This document shows positions 8,842 through 17,260 of a stretch of DNA of 64,000 nucleotides, one piece after another. Position numbers and translations under genes: made by a program. The stretch comes from an uncultured Muribaculaceae bacterium (GTDB taxonomy: Bacteria; Bacteroidota; Bacteroidia; Bacteroidales; Muribaculaceae), in contig CAKUAR010000004.1 in the NCBI GenBank assembly GCA_934636465.1, forward strand, positions 1 to 64,000, given 5' to 3'. The notes under the pieces were generated by a model, which ran no database searches, was not told the origin of the DNA, and saw only the letters and a program-made list of their open reading frames with translations. The stretch's first letter is position 1; each line of letters begins with the position of its first letter.

Positions 8842-9834
8842 TCATTTAGCATCATTATCGCCTCTCGAATTATTTTTACGTTTTTTATCCACAAATGTCA
8901 AGAAATAATCCGGATATGGCGTAGCAAACTCCAGTTGCTCTCCAGTAACAGGGTGCTTAAACGCCAGTTTATAGGCATGCAGACACAGCCGTTTGGCGCC
9001 ATCTACCGTGCTGCCATACTTGTAGTCGCCCACTATCGGGTGACCCATCACCTGCATGTGTACCCTTATCTGGTTTTTTCGGCCGGTGTGCAGCTTCAGC
9101 TCTATCAGCGAGAACTCATCGTTGGTGTCAAGCAGTTTCCAGTCAGTGCTGGCAAACTTTCCGCCATTGTCCACAGGGCTGCTCTTTATCTTGAAACTTG
9201 CCGTGTCTTTGAGCCAGCTCTCCACATGCCCCGACGGCTTGTCCATGGCTGGCGACACCACCGCCACATAGCGACGGTCGGTCACTGTGGCGCGCCAGTT
9301 GTTAACAAACAGCTGCTGCACTTCCACCGACTTTGCATACACCATAAGCCCCGACGTGCGCACATCGAGCCGGTGCACCACATGCGCGTGGCAGCGCTGG
9401 TGCGTTTCCACAAAATAGCGGTCGAGCAGGTCTTTCATGTTCAGGCTGTCGTGCCCCACGCCCATCGACAGCACCTCGTCGCCTTTATCCACCACTATCA
9501 GGTGTTCGTCTTCAAACACCACCCTGAAAGCGGCTTCTTTGCTCCGCGCGTTTCTGCCACTGCCACCGCCGCGCATTGCCGCTTGCGGTTGCCTGTGGCG
9601 GCTTATTTTCACCACCATGTCGGGCTTCACCGCAAAGTCGTGGCGTGTCTGTACCTTGTCATCAACTATTACGCCGCCGCTGCTCAAAATCGCCTTTGCC
9701 TTGCTGCGGCTTATGCCGTCGAGCCGGCGCATAACAAAAGCGAGCAAATCTGACTCCTCTTTTGAGAGAAACACCAGATATTGCTCACTTGATTTCGGGA
9801 CACCGCCTATATGTTTTCCTGTGTTGCGATGCAC
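8842..9834 (-). CDS. RluA-family 23S rRNA/tRNA pseudouridine synthase
   Basis: 330 aa. An N-terminal S4 RNA-binding domain (LLAFVMRRLDGISRSKAKAIL, then GGVIVDDKVQTRHDF) is followed by the RluA catalytic core, with motif I HRLDVRTSGLMVYAKS containing the catalytic Asp, and the C-terminal TGRKNQIRVHMQVMGHPIVGD. Family knowledge: it isomerises specific uridines to pseudouridine in rRNA or tRNA. The start is a GTG at 9834, because the next Met (residue 35) would cut into the S4 domain. The gene follows dnaJ after 30 bp, so it is co-transcribed with the chaperone genes. The target site (RluC/RluD type) is not decidable here. Confidence 0.9.
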   Translation of the reverse strand: MHRNTGKHIGGVPKSSEQYLVFLSKEESDLLAFVMRRLDGISRSKAKAILSSGGVIVDDKVQTRHDFAVKPDMVVKISRHRQPQAAMRGGGSGRNARSKEAAFRVVFEDEHLIVVDKGDEVLSMGVGHDSLNMKDLLDRYFVETHQRCHAHVVHRLDVRTSGLMVYAKSVEVQQLFVNNWRATVTDRRYVAVVSPAMDKPSGHVESWLKDTASFKIKSSPVDNGGKFASTDWKLLDTNDEFSLIELKLHTGRKNQIRVHMQVMGHPIVGDYKYGSTVDGAKRLCLHAYKLAFKHPVTGEQLEFATPYPDYFLTFVDKKRKNNSRGDNDAK

Positions 9835-9864
9835 TTTATTCTTCTTTTTATAGCTGCGGCACGC

Positions 9865-11049
9865 TTATTCAAAAAGATGCCTCAACTTGCTAAAAATCCT
9901 GTTTTTTGTCGTTTCCGACGGCTTGAAGTTCTCCGAGTCGCGGAACGCCTCTATCGACTTGCGCTCGTCGCTGGTCAACGTTTCAGGCACATACACCATC
10001 ACGTTTATCAGCAAGTCACCTGTGCCATAGTGGTTTGGCGAAGGCAGACCTTTGCCACGCAACCTAAGCACCTTGCCCGGCTGTGTGCCTGGCTGTATCG
10101 ACACGCGCGCGCCACCGTCAATGGTGGGCACATCTACCTTGCCGCCCAGAGTTGCCGTCGGGAAGTCAAGCATCAAGTTATATATCAAGTCATCGCCGTC
10201 GCGCTGGAAGCGTGAGTCATGCTCCTCTTGTATCACCACAAACAGGTCGCCTGGCACACCGCCGCCCATAGCGTCGTTTCCACGGCCACTCACTTTCAGA
10301 GTCATGCCGTCGCTCACTCCGGCCGGAATGTTGATGCTCACGATTTCTTCCTTGCGCACCAGTCCTTGACCGCCGCAGTAAGAGCAACGCTCCTTTATCA
10401 CCTTGCCGCTTCCGCCGCAAGTGTGGCAAGTGGTCTGCGACTGCATTTGTCCCATTATGGTGCGTTGCACCCTTATCTCCACACCAGAACCGTGGCATGT
10501 TGGGCAGGTTGACATTGCAGTGCCGTCTTTTGCTCCAGTGCCGTGACAGTGTTCACAAGCCACCATACGCGGAATTTTGATTTTCTTTTCCACGCCATGA
10601 GCTATTTCTTCAAGCGTCACACGCACTCTCACCTGCAAGTTTGTGCCGTGGTTCACTCTCTGGCCACCGCGCGAACGGCCGCCAAAACCACCGAAGCCAC
10701 TGAATCCTCCAAAACCACCAAAGCCGCCCAGGTCGCCGAATATGTCGTTCAGGTGCGACAAAATGTCATCGGTTGACATTCCTGCGCCTGAATATCCGCC
10801 GCCCATGTTGTCGGCTGCAAAGCCAAACTGGTCGTAGCGGGCACGCTTGTCAGGATTACTAAGCACGTCGTAGGCCTCGGCTGCTTCCTTGAATTTTTCC
10901 TCGGCCTCTTTTTTCTCAGCATCGCTCTTGCCCTGCTGACGGTCGGGGTGATATTTTATGGCCAACTTGCGGTAGGCCTTCTTTAATTCGTCGGCTGTTG
11001 CATTTTTTGCAACACCCAACACTTCGTAATAATCTCTTTTTTCTGCCAT
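9865..11049 (-). CDS. dnaJ: Chaperone protein DnaJ
   Basis: 394 aa with all canonical parts: the J domain with HPD at residues 34-36, a Gly/Phe-rich linker (repeated GGFGGF), four zinc-finger repeats [24 protein letters not shown] and CSYCGGQG, and the C-terminal substrate-binding domain. It stimulates DnaK ATPase and delivers unfolded clients in the cytoplasm. It lies 16 bp downstream of grpE, so grpE-dnaJ form one unit; dnaK is not in the window. No CIRCE-type element was noticed upstream of grpE. Confidence 0.98.
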   Translation of the reverse strand: MAEKRDYYEVLGVAKNATADELKKAYRKLAIKYHPDRQQGKSDAEKKEAEEKFKEAAEAYDVLSNPDKRARYDQFGFAADNMGGGYSGAGMSTDDILSHLNDIFGDLGGFGGFGGFSGFGGFGGRSRGGQRVNHGTNLQVRVRVTLEEIAHGVEKKIKIPRMVACEHCHGTGAKDGTAMSTCPTCHGSGVEIRVQRTIMGQMQSQTTCHTCGGSGKVIKERCSYCGGQGLVRKEEIVSINIPAGVSDGMTLKVSGRGNDAMGGGVPGDLFVVIQEEHDSRFQRDGDDLIYNLMLDFPTATLGGKVDVPTIDGGARVSIQPGTQPGKVLRLRGKGLPSPNHYGTGDLLINVMVYVPETLTSDERKSIEAFRDSENFKPSETTKNRIFSKLRHLFE

Positions 11050-11065
11050 GATTCAACAAGTCCCC

Positions 11066-11653
11066 TTATTTCCCGACAACCACTTTTGCGTGGCGCAACA
11101 CTTTGTCATTAATCATATAGCCTTTCAGCACGGTGTCTATCACCTTGCCCTTTTGAGCTTCGTCGTCGGTCGGGAACAGCGACACGGCTTCTTGGAAATC
11201 GGTGTCAAAATCCTTACCTGTCGATTCAAAGGCCTTAACCTTGTTGCTATCAAGATATTTAATCAGTTTATTGTATATAAGCTCAATTCCTGTCTTGAAG
11301 CTTTCGCAGTCGCTGCCCTTTTCCATGGCGTCAAACGCCCTGTCAAGGTCATCTACTATCGGCAGCAGGTTGAGCATGGCGTCTTTTGCGCCGTCTTTCA
11401 GCAACTCCTGCTTCTCGCGCAGTGTGCGCTTGCGGTAGTTGTCAAATTCTGCCATCAAAAACAGATATTCTTTCTTTTGCTTTTCAAGTTCTTTTTGCAG
11501 AGCCTCAATCGTCTCTTCGGGAGTTTCCTCCTTGGCCTCGGTTGCCTTGTCGGCAGTCTTTTCTTCTGCCTTGGCCTGGGTTTCTTCAGCCTCTTGCTTC
11601 TTTGTCGTTTCTTGCTTTTCAGCTTTGCGACATTCTTTTTCTTCTTTGCTCAT
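11066..11653 (-). CDS. grpE: Nucleotide exchange factor GrpE
   Basis: 195 aa from the chosen ATG at 11653 (MSKEEKECRK); an in-frame ATG at 11692 would add 13 Lys/Asn-rich residues (MNIRFRNKKKNKD) and cannot be excluded. The stretch before 11653 is A-rich, which fits Bacteroidetes initiation. The protein has a highly charged K/E-rich N-terminal region, a long coiled-coil, the GrpE core LFLMAEFDNYRKRTLREKQEL, NLLPIVDDLDRAFDAM and the end KVIDTVLKGYMINDKVLRHAKVVV. GrpE releases ADP from DnaK. First gene of the grpE-dnaJ-pseudouridine synthase operon. Confidence 0.96.
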   Translation of the reverse strand: MSKEEKECRKAEKQETTKKQEAEETQAKAEEKTADKATEAKEETPEETIEALQKELEKQKKEYLFLMAEFDNYRKRTLREKQELLKDGAKDAMLNLLPIVDDLDRAFDAMEKGSDCESFKTGIELIYNKLIKYLDSNKVKAFESTGKDFDTDFQEAVSLFPTDDEAQKGKVIDTVLKGYMINDKVLRHAKVVVGK

Positions 11654-11802
11654 ATCTTTATTCTTCTTTTTATTTCTAAATCTTATGTTCATATCTCACA
11701 TTTAACTGCAAAAACAATGCCGATTTCTTGCCGTCGGCTTTTGGAGCTCGTTGCCCGCACCTTGCCGCCAAGAAATCAGCCGTTATGCCTGTCAGTGCTG
11801 TG

Positions 11803-12627
11803 TCAGTGCAGCGCTATGACAAAATGATTGTATTTTTCTACTTTTTCCGCCGCTTTCTCTGCCATTTTGGCATTATCAAATATTCCGAATATCGCTGACC
11901 CCGACCCCGACATTGCGGCATACGCCGCTCCGGCCTCAATCAACCCGGCCTTTATGACGGCAAGTTCCGGAAACTCGGCAAACACGCTCTGCTCAAAGTC
12001 GTTTTTCACCGTGCCGTTCCATTCAGTCATGGGCTTGGCAAGCAGCGACTCCAGCGCGCAGTCGGCTGGCGCTGGCACCACTTTCGAGTAGGCAAGTTTT
12101 GTCGATACCGACACGTCTGGCTTCACCAGCAGCATCGTCTTTCCTGCAAGGCTCAACTCCACTGGCGCAAACACATCGCCTATTCCTGTGGCTTTAAGTG
12201 GCTTATTATATATGAAAAACGGGCAGTCGGCACCAAGCGTTGCGGCACGTTTCGCCAAATCGTCGTCACTAAGTCCAAGCGAGAAAATCGCATTAAGCAT
12301 CTTCAGTGCCGACGATGCGTCCGACGACCCACCTCCAAGTCCGGCACCGTCGGGTATGTGCTTATACAGATACATTTCCACCGCTGGCACGTCAAACTCT
12401 TTGCGCATAAGCTCAAACGCCTTATACACCAAGTTCTTCTCCATGGGGCAATCCACCTTGCGGCCATAGCACTCCAGTGTGGTCTTTCCGCTGCGCGATG
12501 GCACAATTTCAAGCACATCGCAAAGCTCTATGGGGTAAAACACCGTTTCCAGGTCGTGATAGCCATTTGGGCGCACACCCACTATGTTAAGTCCCAAGTT
12601 CACCTTGGCGTTAGGAAAACTTATCAT
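11803..12627 (-). CDS. ispE: 4-diphosphocytidyl-2-C-methyl-D-erythritol kinase
   Basis: 274 aa GHMP kinase. The ATP-binding glycine/serine motif DGAGLGGGSSDASS is at residues 93-106; the catalytic pair is K8 (in FPNAKVNLGLNI) and D134 (in LGADCPFFI). The C-terminal motif AAMSGSGSAIFGIF is also typical. It phosphorylates the 2-hydroxyl of CDP-methylerythritol in the MEP isoprenoid pathway in the cytoplasm. It lies 91 bp downstream of cls on the same strand. The short leader carries three A-rich copies of aaaaact on the coding strand near 12640-12662. Confidence 0.96.
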   Translation of the reverse strand: MISFPNAKVNLGLNIVGVRPNGYHDLETVFYPIELCDVLEIVPSRSGKTTLECYGRKVDCPMEKNLVYKAFELMRKEFDVPAVEMYLYKHIPDGAGLGGGSSDASSALKMLNAIFSLGLSDDDLAKRAATLGADCPFFIYNKPLKATGIGDVFAPVELSLAGKTMLLVKPDVSVSTKLAYSKVVPAPADCALESLLAKPMTEWNGTVKNDFEQSVFAEFPELAVIKAGLIEAGAAYAAMSGSGSAIFGIFDNAKMAEKAAEKVEKYNHFVIALH

Positions 12628-12718
12628 CGTTTTTTATCTTGTTTTTAGTTTTTAGTTTTTAATCACAATCGCAAATTCCGTGCCTTGTCTGCATCGTGTG
12701 ACCCATACGTGCCGGCGG

Positions 12719-14161
12719 TCACAATATTGGGCTTAGCAGTCTCGACATCGACTCCAGCACCTTCTGACCCAGCGGCCGCCTGTGCCAGTTCACCAGACTT
12801 ATGTGCTTGGCGTTCTCCTTGTCTTTCTCAAATATTGCAGCCATTCGGCTGTTGAATTTTTGCCCATACACCAGCACGTTGCACTCAAAGTTGTGCTCCA
12901 GGCTTCTGAAATCAAAGTTTGTGGAGCCGGTGGTCACAAAGTCGTCATCTACTATCACCGTTTTTGAGTGAAGCATCGACGTTTCATAGAAGAATATCTT
13001 TATGCCGGCAAGCAGGCACTCTTTCACATAAGAGTAGGTGGCATAGCGCAGCAGTTTGGAGTCGGGCTTACGCGGTATCATCAGCTGCACGTCTATCTTC
13101 GACAGCGATGCCACTTGCAGCGCTTTAAGCAAGCTGTCGTTTGGTAGGAAATATGGCGTTTGCACCCACACTCTGCGCTTGGCGCTGCCTATCGCTCTAA
13201 GCAGCACAAACGACAAGTTTTTCCACAGGTTATTCGGGCCGCCTGTCATTATCTGCATGCCGTCAGTGAAACTTTCGTCTGGCTTAAAATGCACCGTGGT
13301 TTCTTTCAGTAGCTCGCGGTTCATGAAGTTCCAGTCCACAGCAAAAGAGTATTGCAGTCCGGCCACGGCCTCTCCCTCTATGCGCAAGTGTGTGTCGCGC
13401 CATGCCGGCTGTCCTTTCTCGCCGGTCACATAGCGGTCGGCTATGTTCATTCCGCCCACATAGCCCACACGGCCGTCAATCACCACCAGCTTGCGGTGGT
13501 TGCGCCAGTTCACCCTGTTGGCAAACTCAGGGAATGTAACTTTCAGAAAAGGATAGACCTCAATGCCCTCTTTCTTCATGTCAGAGAAAAACGACATGTT
13601 GAAGTGAAACGAACCCACATGGTCATATATCACCCTCACCTTCACGCCCTCGTGAGCCTTTCTCACAAGAATGTCTTTTATTTTGGTTCCTATGTGGTCG
13701 TTCTCAAATATAAAATACTGCAAGTGTATGTATTGGGTTGCACTCTCAAGGTCTTTTTCCAGAGCGTCAAACTTCTCCTTGCCGGTTGTGAACACGTCTA
13801 TCTTGTTGTCCGGGAAAAAGTGCGGCTCCACAAGCGAATCTACAAGCCTCACCTCCTGCAAGTTTTCTTTGCTCAAGTCCAGCTTGTCAATATCCACAGG
13901 CGTGTAGTTGGCAGAATTGCGCAGCTTGCGTCTGTTCTTGCGCGAAATCATGTGCACACTCTTCAGGCTGCGCCCGAAGAACACATACAGAAACATTCCC
14001 AATATAGGCACAAGCAGCAGCACCGTGACCCATGCGAGCGACTTCACCGGATTACGGTTTTCCGACACCACCACGGCTATTATTCCCAATATCGTGAGAA
14101 AATAGATTATCGTGAACACGACAAACACCTGGTGTGCGTATGGAAACAACTCTGCAAGCAT
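12719..14161 (-). CDS. cls: Cardiolipin synthase (PLD superfamily)
   Basis: 480 aa. Two N-terminal membrane helices (about residues 12-33 and 42-62, ending VFFGRSLK) precede two phospholipase D-type HKD motifs: H222/K224/D229 (NHRKLVVIDG, followed by GGMN) and H398/K400/D405 (LHSKTVIVDD, followed by GSTNFDFRS). Both are complete, so the enzyme should be active. Family knowledge: it condenses two phosphatidylglycerols to cardiolipin and glycerol at the inner membrane. A good minus-strand promoter is at 14261. It may be co-transcribed with ispE downstream, as no clear terminator separates them. Confidence 0.95.
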   Translation of the reverse strand: MLAELFPYAHQVFVVFTIIYFLTILGIIAVVVSENRNPVKSLAWVTVLLLVPILGMFLYVFFGRSLKSVHMISRKNRRKLRNSANYTPVDIDKLDLSKENLQEVRLVDSLVEPHFFPDNKIDVFTTGKEKFDALEKDLESATQYIHLQYFIFENDHIGTKIKDILVRKAHEGVKVRVIYDHVGSFHFNMSFFSDMKKEGIEVYPFLKVTFPEFANRVNWRNHRKLVVIDGRVGYVGGMNIADRYVTGEKGQPAWRDTHLRIEGEAVAGLQYSFAVDWNFMNRELLKETTVHFKPDESFTDGMQIMTGGPNNLWKNLSFVLLRAIGSAKRRVWVQTPYFLPNDSLLKALQVASLSKIDVQLMIPRKPDSKLLRYATYSYVKECLLAGIKIFFYETSMLHSKTVIVDDDFVTTGSTNFDFRSLEHNFECNVLVYGQKFNSRMAAIFEKDKENAKHISLVNWHRRPLGQKVLESMSRLLSPIL

Positions 14162-14494
14162 AATGTTTCTGCTACTACTTTTTTCTTACGTTTTTCATCA
14201 TCTAACCCACCGGCCCGCGGCAATTCTCGCCCCAGGTCAGCCCCAGGTTAAACACATATCCAAAGATACAGAAAAACTTCAACAATCCCAACCACCTCAC
14301 CCATTCCGTTTGCAGCCAATTTGCTTATATCAAATAAAATCACCGATTTTGTGCTCATTATGGCAAATTCCAAAATAACCAAACTTAAAATTTGCAACTC
14401 CGCGCTCATCATAACGGCAGTTTTTACACTCACCACACCAAGTTCATAACCGCAGGCTTTACTCGCTCCTCCAGATAGCTGCGGCAACAAAACA
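14162..14494. other. Gap between the Fn3 surface gene and cls
   Basis: Contains the cls promoter near its low-coordinate end. A 94-codon minus-strand frame (14248-14532) begins inside the terminator hairpin and has no family signature, so I do not call it a gene. No RNA gene or repeat seen. Confidence 0.6.
14261..14291 (-). promoter_or_regulatory. Promoter of cls
   Basis: On the minus strand TATCTTTG (complement of 14261-14268) matches TAnnTTTG and a TTG lies 20 bp upstream (complement of 14289-14291). It is about 100 bp before the cls start. Confidence 0.55.
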
Positions 14495-14529
14495 AAAGCG
14501 GATTTGTCCCCTTGAGCCAAATCCGCTTT
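14495..14529 (-). terminator. Terminator of the Fn3 surface protein gene
   Basis: An 11-bp perfect stem, aaagcggattt with complement, and a T-rich tract after it on the minus strand (TTTTGTTTTG). It starts 23 bp after the stop codon at 14553. Confidence 0.85.
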
Positions 14530-14552
14530 CATTCTATACTTTACTAAAAACC

Positions 14553-16382
14553 TTAGAGCTTCACAGCCTTGTTGCCAAGCTTCACAATCACCACATCATT
14601 GGTGTTCAGCTTGATTGTGGTTGTGCCCTCTGCTGCCACAGCATTTGCCACAACAGCGCCAGCCAGGTTATACACCGTCACCTTCACTGGTTCGCCAGCC
14701 ACCACCGTCAATTCATCGCCAGAGCGATATACCTTTGCTGCTGTCTGGCTTGCCACGTTTGCGTCAACACCAGTTGCCAGCGACACCTTAATCAGGTTAG
14801 ACGAAGCAGAGTAAAGTTCCACAATCTCTCCGCTTTCCACTGTGCGGCCCACAGCCTGCACATCGTATGAATATGCCACTTTGCCGTCAGCCATAGGTTC
14901 TGCAAGGGTCACAGCTTGTGATGTTCCCTCAATGTCCTCCACTGATTTGTCAAACACGGTGTATGAAGCACCGGCAGGCAAGTTCTGTTTGATGGTGAAC
15001 GAGTCAATGAACACCTTGTCTGCAGTGTTAGAATAAGCCACCTTCACAGCCACATTCTTGTCTCCCTTGGTAAACTCCACGGTGTAGTCCTTGAATCCTT
15101 TTTCAAGCGTCACTTCTTTCGACTCAAGCACACTGTCTTCCATATTGACCAGCGACACTGTCACCACTCCGCCTTCATATTCTTGCGTGTAGTTTCTCTC
15201 GGCCATGTTTATCACAGCCTTAAATGCGCCGTTGTTGTGCGAGAGGTCGAGTTCAGGAGTTGTCAGGCTTGCTGGTGTGCTGCCAAACGGCACAAGAGCC
15301 AAATATCCTGCTGCAAATGCAGGATTTTCAACCCACCAGCCTGGTTGGTGCGTATATTCGTTGATGTCGCCAGACAATGTCTTAAATTCCACCAACTCAA
15401 GCGTACCGATATTCACGCCAGAGAAATCCTCAGTGATTATGTCCACGTCACCTGCCTTGTCGGTTGTAACGGTCTTATACACATTCAGCACATAGCTTTG
15501 TGCGTCTGGCACGCTTTCCCAGTTTGCAGTAAAGCCATTCGCAGTAACGTCAGTGGCAGGCTTTGCCACTGGGGCAGCGATGTCGTCTATCACCTTCACC
15601 ACCTCTATCTCATCGCTGTAGTCCGAGGTTGCAGTGCCGTTGGTGGCGCGCACACGGAAGAAATAAGTTTTGTTCTGGTCCAGGCCGTTCACCGTCTTGC
15701 TTGTCAATGTCACCTTCTCATCTTTCAGCACATAGTCAAAGTCAGTTTCCGATTTCTTGCTATACACATCGAGCAGATATGCAGTAGCCCCTGTCACCCT
15801 GCTCCATTTGGCCACAAACGATTCTCCGTTTGCCACATTGGGCTGGCTGGCTACAGGCGCAGGAAAATATTCATCACTTTGAGTAACAGCCAGACTGTCA
15901 ATCATGAAACCCTCGACCGTGAAACTCGGCTCTAATTTCAGCGAAGAGCGATAGCTGCCACCAGCCACCACAAATTCCACATCATGCCACTTGTCATCTT
16001 CCACTATCAGCTGCTTTAAAGTTGAGTAACCAAGCGAAATTTTAAGAGCCATGCCATAATCGCTAAGGCTGCGCACACGGCAAAACACCTTCACCACACC
16101 ACTGTTGCCCGACATGTTATATGTCGTTGTGGTCAAGTTGCCGCCATCGCCAATCTTCAGCATGCCGCCGGCCTCATACACATATTTTCCACTCCAGCCT
16201 GTGAGTGTTTTCCCCAGCTTGCTGCTGTAGCTCGGTGTCGAAATGTCCGTAGTGCCTGGTTCAGACTCCGACCCTTCCGTAAAGGCAGAGAAGCCCTCGG
16301 CAAAAACCACAGTCGGCTCTGCGGCGTTCACACACGCAAACGCGGCCAGCACCGAAACCAAAATAAGAAATGCTTTCTTCAT
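14553..16382 (-). CDS. Secreted fibronectin type III / choice-of-anchor surface protein
   Basis: 609 aa with a classical signal peptide (MKKAFLILVSVLAAFACVNA). Residues of about 22-170 form a beta-rich jelly-roll-like segment. Then come two Fn3-like units: about 176-265 (ATAYLLDVYSK...NKTYFFRVRATNGTATSDYS) and 270-315 (FTANWESVPDAQSYVLNVY). A second jelly-roll-like region and a short C-terminal beta domain follow (VTVYNLAGAVVANAVAA, ending VVIVKLGNKAVKL), which resembles type IX secretion sorting tails. It is probably exported to the surface. No catalytic motif seen; adhesion or glycan binding is possible. The tRNA-Val gene is immediately upstream. Confidence 0.8.
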   Translation of the reverse strand: MKKAFLILVSVLAAFACVNAAEPTVVFAEGFSAFTEGSESEPGTTDISTPSYSSKLGKTLTGWSGKYVYEAGGMLKIGDGGNLTTTTYNMSGNSGVVKVFCRVRSLSDYGMALKISLGYSTLKQLIVEDDKWHDVEFVVAGGSYRSSLKLEPSFTVEGFMIDSLAVTQSDEYFPAPVASQPNVANGESFVAKWSRVTGATAYLLDVYSKKSETDFDYVLKDEKVTLTSKTVNGLDQNKTYFFRVRATNGTATSDYSDEIEVVKVIDDIAAPVAKPATDVTANGFTANWESVPDAQSYVLNVYKTVTTDKAGDVDIITEDFSGVNIGTLELVEFKTLSGDINEYTHQPGWWVENPAFAAGYLALVPFGSTPASLTTPELDLSHNNGAFKAVINMAERNYTQEYEGGVVTVSLVNMEDSVLESKEVTLEKGFKDYTVEFTKGDKNVAVKVAYSNTADKVFIDSFTIKQNLPAGASYTVFDKSVEDIEGTSQAVTLAEPMADGKVAYSYDVQAVGRTVESGEIVELYSASSNLIKVSLATGVDANVASQTAAKVYRSGDELTVVAGEPVKVTVYNLAGAVVANAVAAEGTTTIKLNTNDVVIVKLGNKAVKL

Positions 16383-16475
16383 AATTATCGAGATATTTTT
16401 TGTTTGAAAAATTTTTCCCTTAGACGAAAAAAAAGATTACCATTCATAGGAAAATGATAATCTCTGTTTTTTCTG

Positions 16476-16550
16476 TGGGTGTTGACGGATTCGAACCGCC
16501 GACCCTCTGCTTGTAAGGCAGATGCTCTGAACCAGCTGAGCTAAACACCC
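16476..16550 (-). tRNA. tRNA-Val (anticodon UAC)
   Basis: Read on the minus strand: acceptor GGGTGTT pairs perfectly with AACACCC, a D-arm TTAGCTCAG-type, an anticodon loop CTTACAA giving UAC, and a T-arm with GGTTCGAATCC. Discriminator is A; CCA is not encoded. 75 bases. It has its own good promoter at 16582. Confidence 0.96.
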
Positions 16551-16581
16551 AAAATTTTGCGTTCACCGCCGAATTGCTTTG

Positions 16582-16612
16582 CAAAGTTACAACATTTTTT
16601 CGAACCACCAAA
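16582..16612 (-). promoter_or_regulatory. Promoter of tRNA-Val
   Basis: Minus strand TTTG (complement of 16609-16612), 19 bp spacer, TAACTTTG (complement of 16582-16589). This is an exact Bacteroidetes sigma-ABfr pattern, 32 bp before the tRNA. Confidence 0.8.
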
Positions 16613-16780
16613 CTTCAGCCGCACTTTCTTTCTAAAAAAACATAAATCATACGCTGCTCCCAAAACAGACAGCACGACAAACGACAAAAACCCAACTATC
16701 CAAACATTCCCAACTATTATTCATTAATTAATTTGTGGTTCAATTACCCATTTATCACAATCCTCATCACTACAAAACAA
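16613..16780. other. AT-rich intergenic stretch
   Basis: Between the tRNA-Val promoter and the terminator of the mini sorting-domain gene. No open frame with family features, RNA gene or repeat was recognised. Confidence 0.6.
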
Positions 16781-16804
16781 AAGCTCCACTAACAAGTGAA
16801 GCTT
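16781..16804 (-). terminator. Terminator of the mini sorting-domain gene
   Basis: Imperfect stem aagctccact/agtgaagctt with a four-base loop; on the minus strand it is followed by TTTTGTTTTG. It lies about 75 bp after the stop at 16880. Confidence 0.65.
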
Positions 16805-16879
16805 CTTTATGATTTTTATGCTATCGCCCACAACAAACCAATGTCACATACTTCCAAGGGCGATGCCTACTACCTTATT

Positions 16880-17194
16880 TTATTTCACAACTACTTTCAC
16901 GGAACCGAAGCCACTGCACCTAACGATGTAGAAGCCCTTTGGCAATTCCACCGACACATGGCTGTCGTCGGTCAGCTTCACCACTTTCAGCAACTGACCT
17001 GTGATGGAATATATGCTGAACGAAGCATCTGCATTGCCGGCAGTCAGATATATGCGTCCCACACCGCCTTTTACAACTGGTGTGGCCGACACGCTCTCAA
17101 TGCGCTGTGCCACAGTTGCGCCCTCTGGCTCGGCATAAGCGCTGGCATTGGCAAATGCAAGCGAAACAAGCAATATGGTTAAAATCTTCTTCAT
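16880..17194 (-). CDS. Small secreted protein made of a signal peptide and a sorting-like tail
   Basis: 104 aa from the ATG at 17194 (MKKILTILLVSLAFANASAYA, a clean signal peptide); the frame is open 16 codons further, but that start is past the predicted promoter at 17204. The mature part of about 83 residues is almost entirely one beta module (SFSIYSITGQLLKVVKL..., then SVELPKGFYIVRCSGFGSVKVVV), like the C-terminal sorting tails of type IX secretion cargo. No passenger domain remains. It may be a minimal surface protein or a remnant of a larger cargo. Both neighbours (14553 and 17261 genes) end in similar tails. Confidence 0.75.
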   Translation of the reverse strand: MKKILTILLVSLAFANASAYAEPEGATVAQRIESVSATPVVKGGVGRIYLTAGNADASFSIYSITGQLLKVVKLTDDSHVSVELPKGFYIVRCSGFGSVKVVVK

Positions 17195-17203
17195 TTCAAT
17201 TAG

Positions 17204-17234
17204 CAAATATATCAATTCATTGGTACATTCGCAA
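17204..17234 (-). promoter_or_regulatory. Promoter of the mini sorting-domain gene
   Basis: Minus strand TTG (complement of 17232-17234), 20 bp, TATATTTG (complement of 17204-17211). It leaves almost no leader before the ATG at 17194, so transcription may start very near the start codon. Confidence 0.5.
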
Positions 17235-17260
17235 CAATCCAACCAGTTTTTAACTATTTT

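Noticed and set aside
10662..10800. Repeated Gly/Phe codons considered as a tandem-repeat locus
   Set aside because: They are the normal Gly/Phe linker of DnaJ.
14248..14532. 94-codon minus-strand frame in the gap before cls
   Set aside because: Starts in the terminator hairpin of the surface-protein gene and shows no family features.
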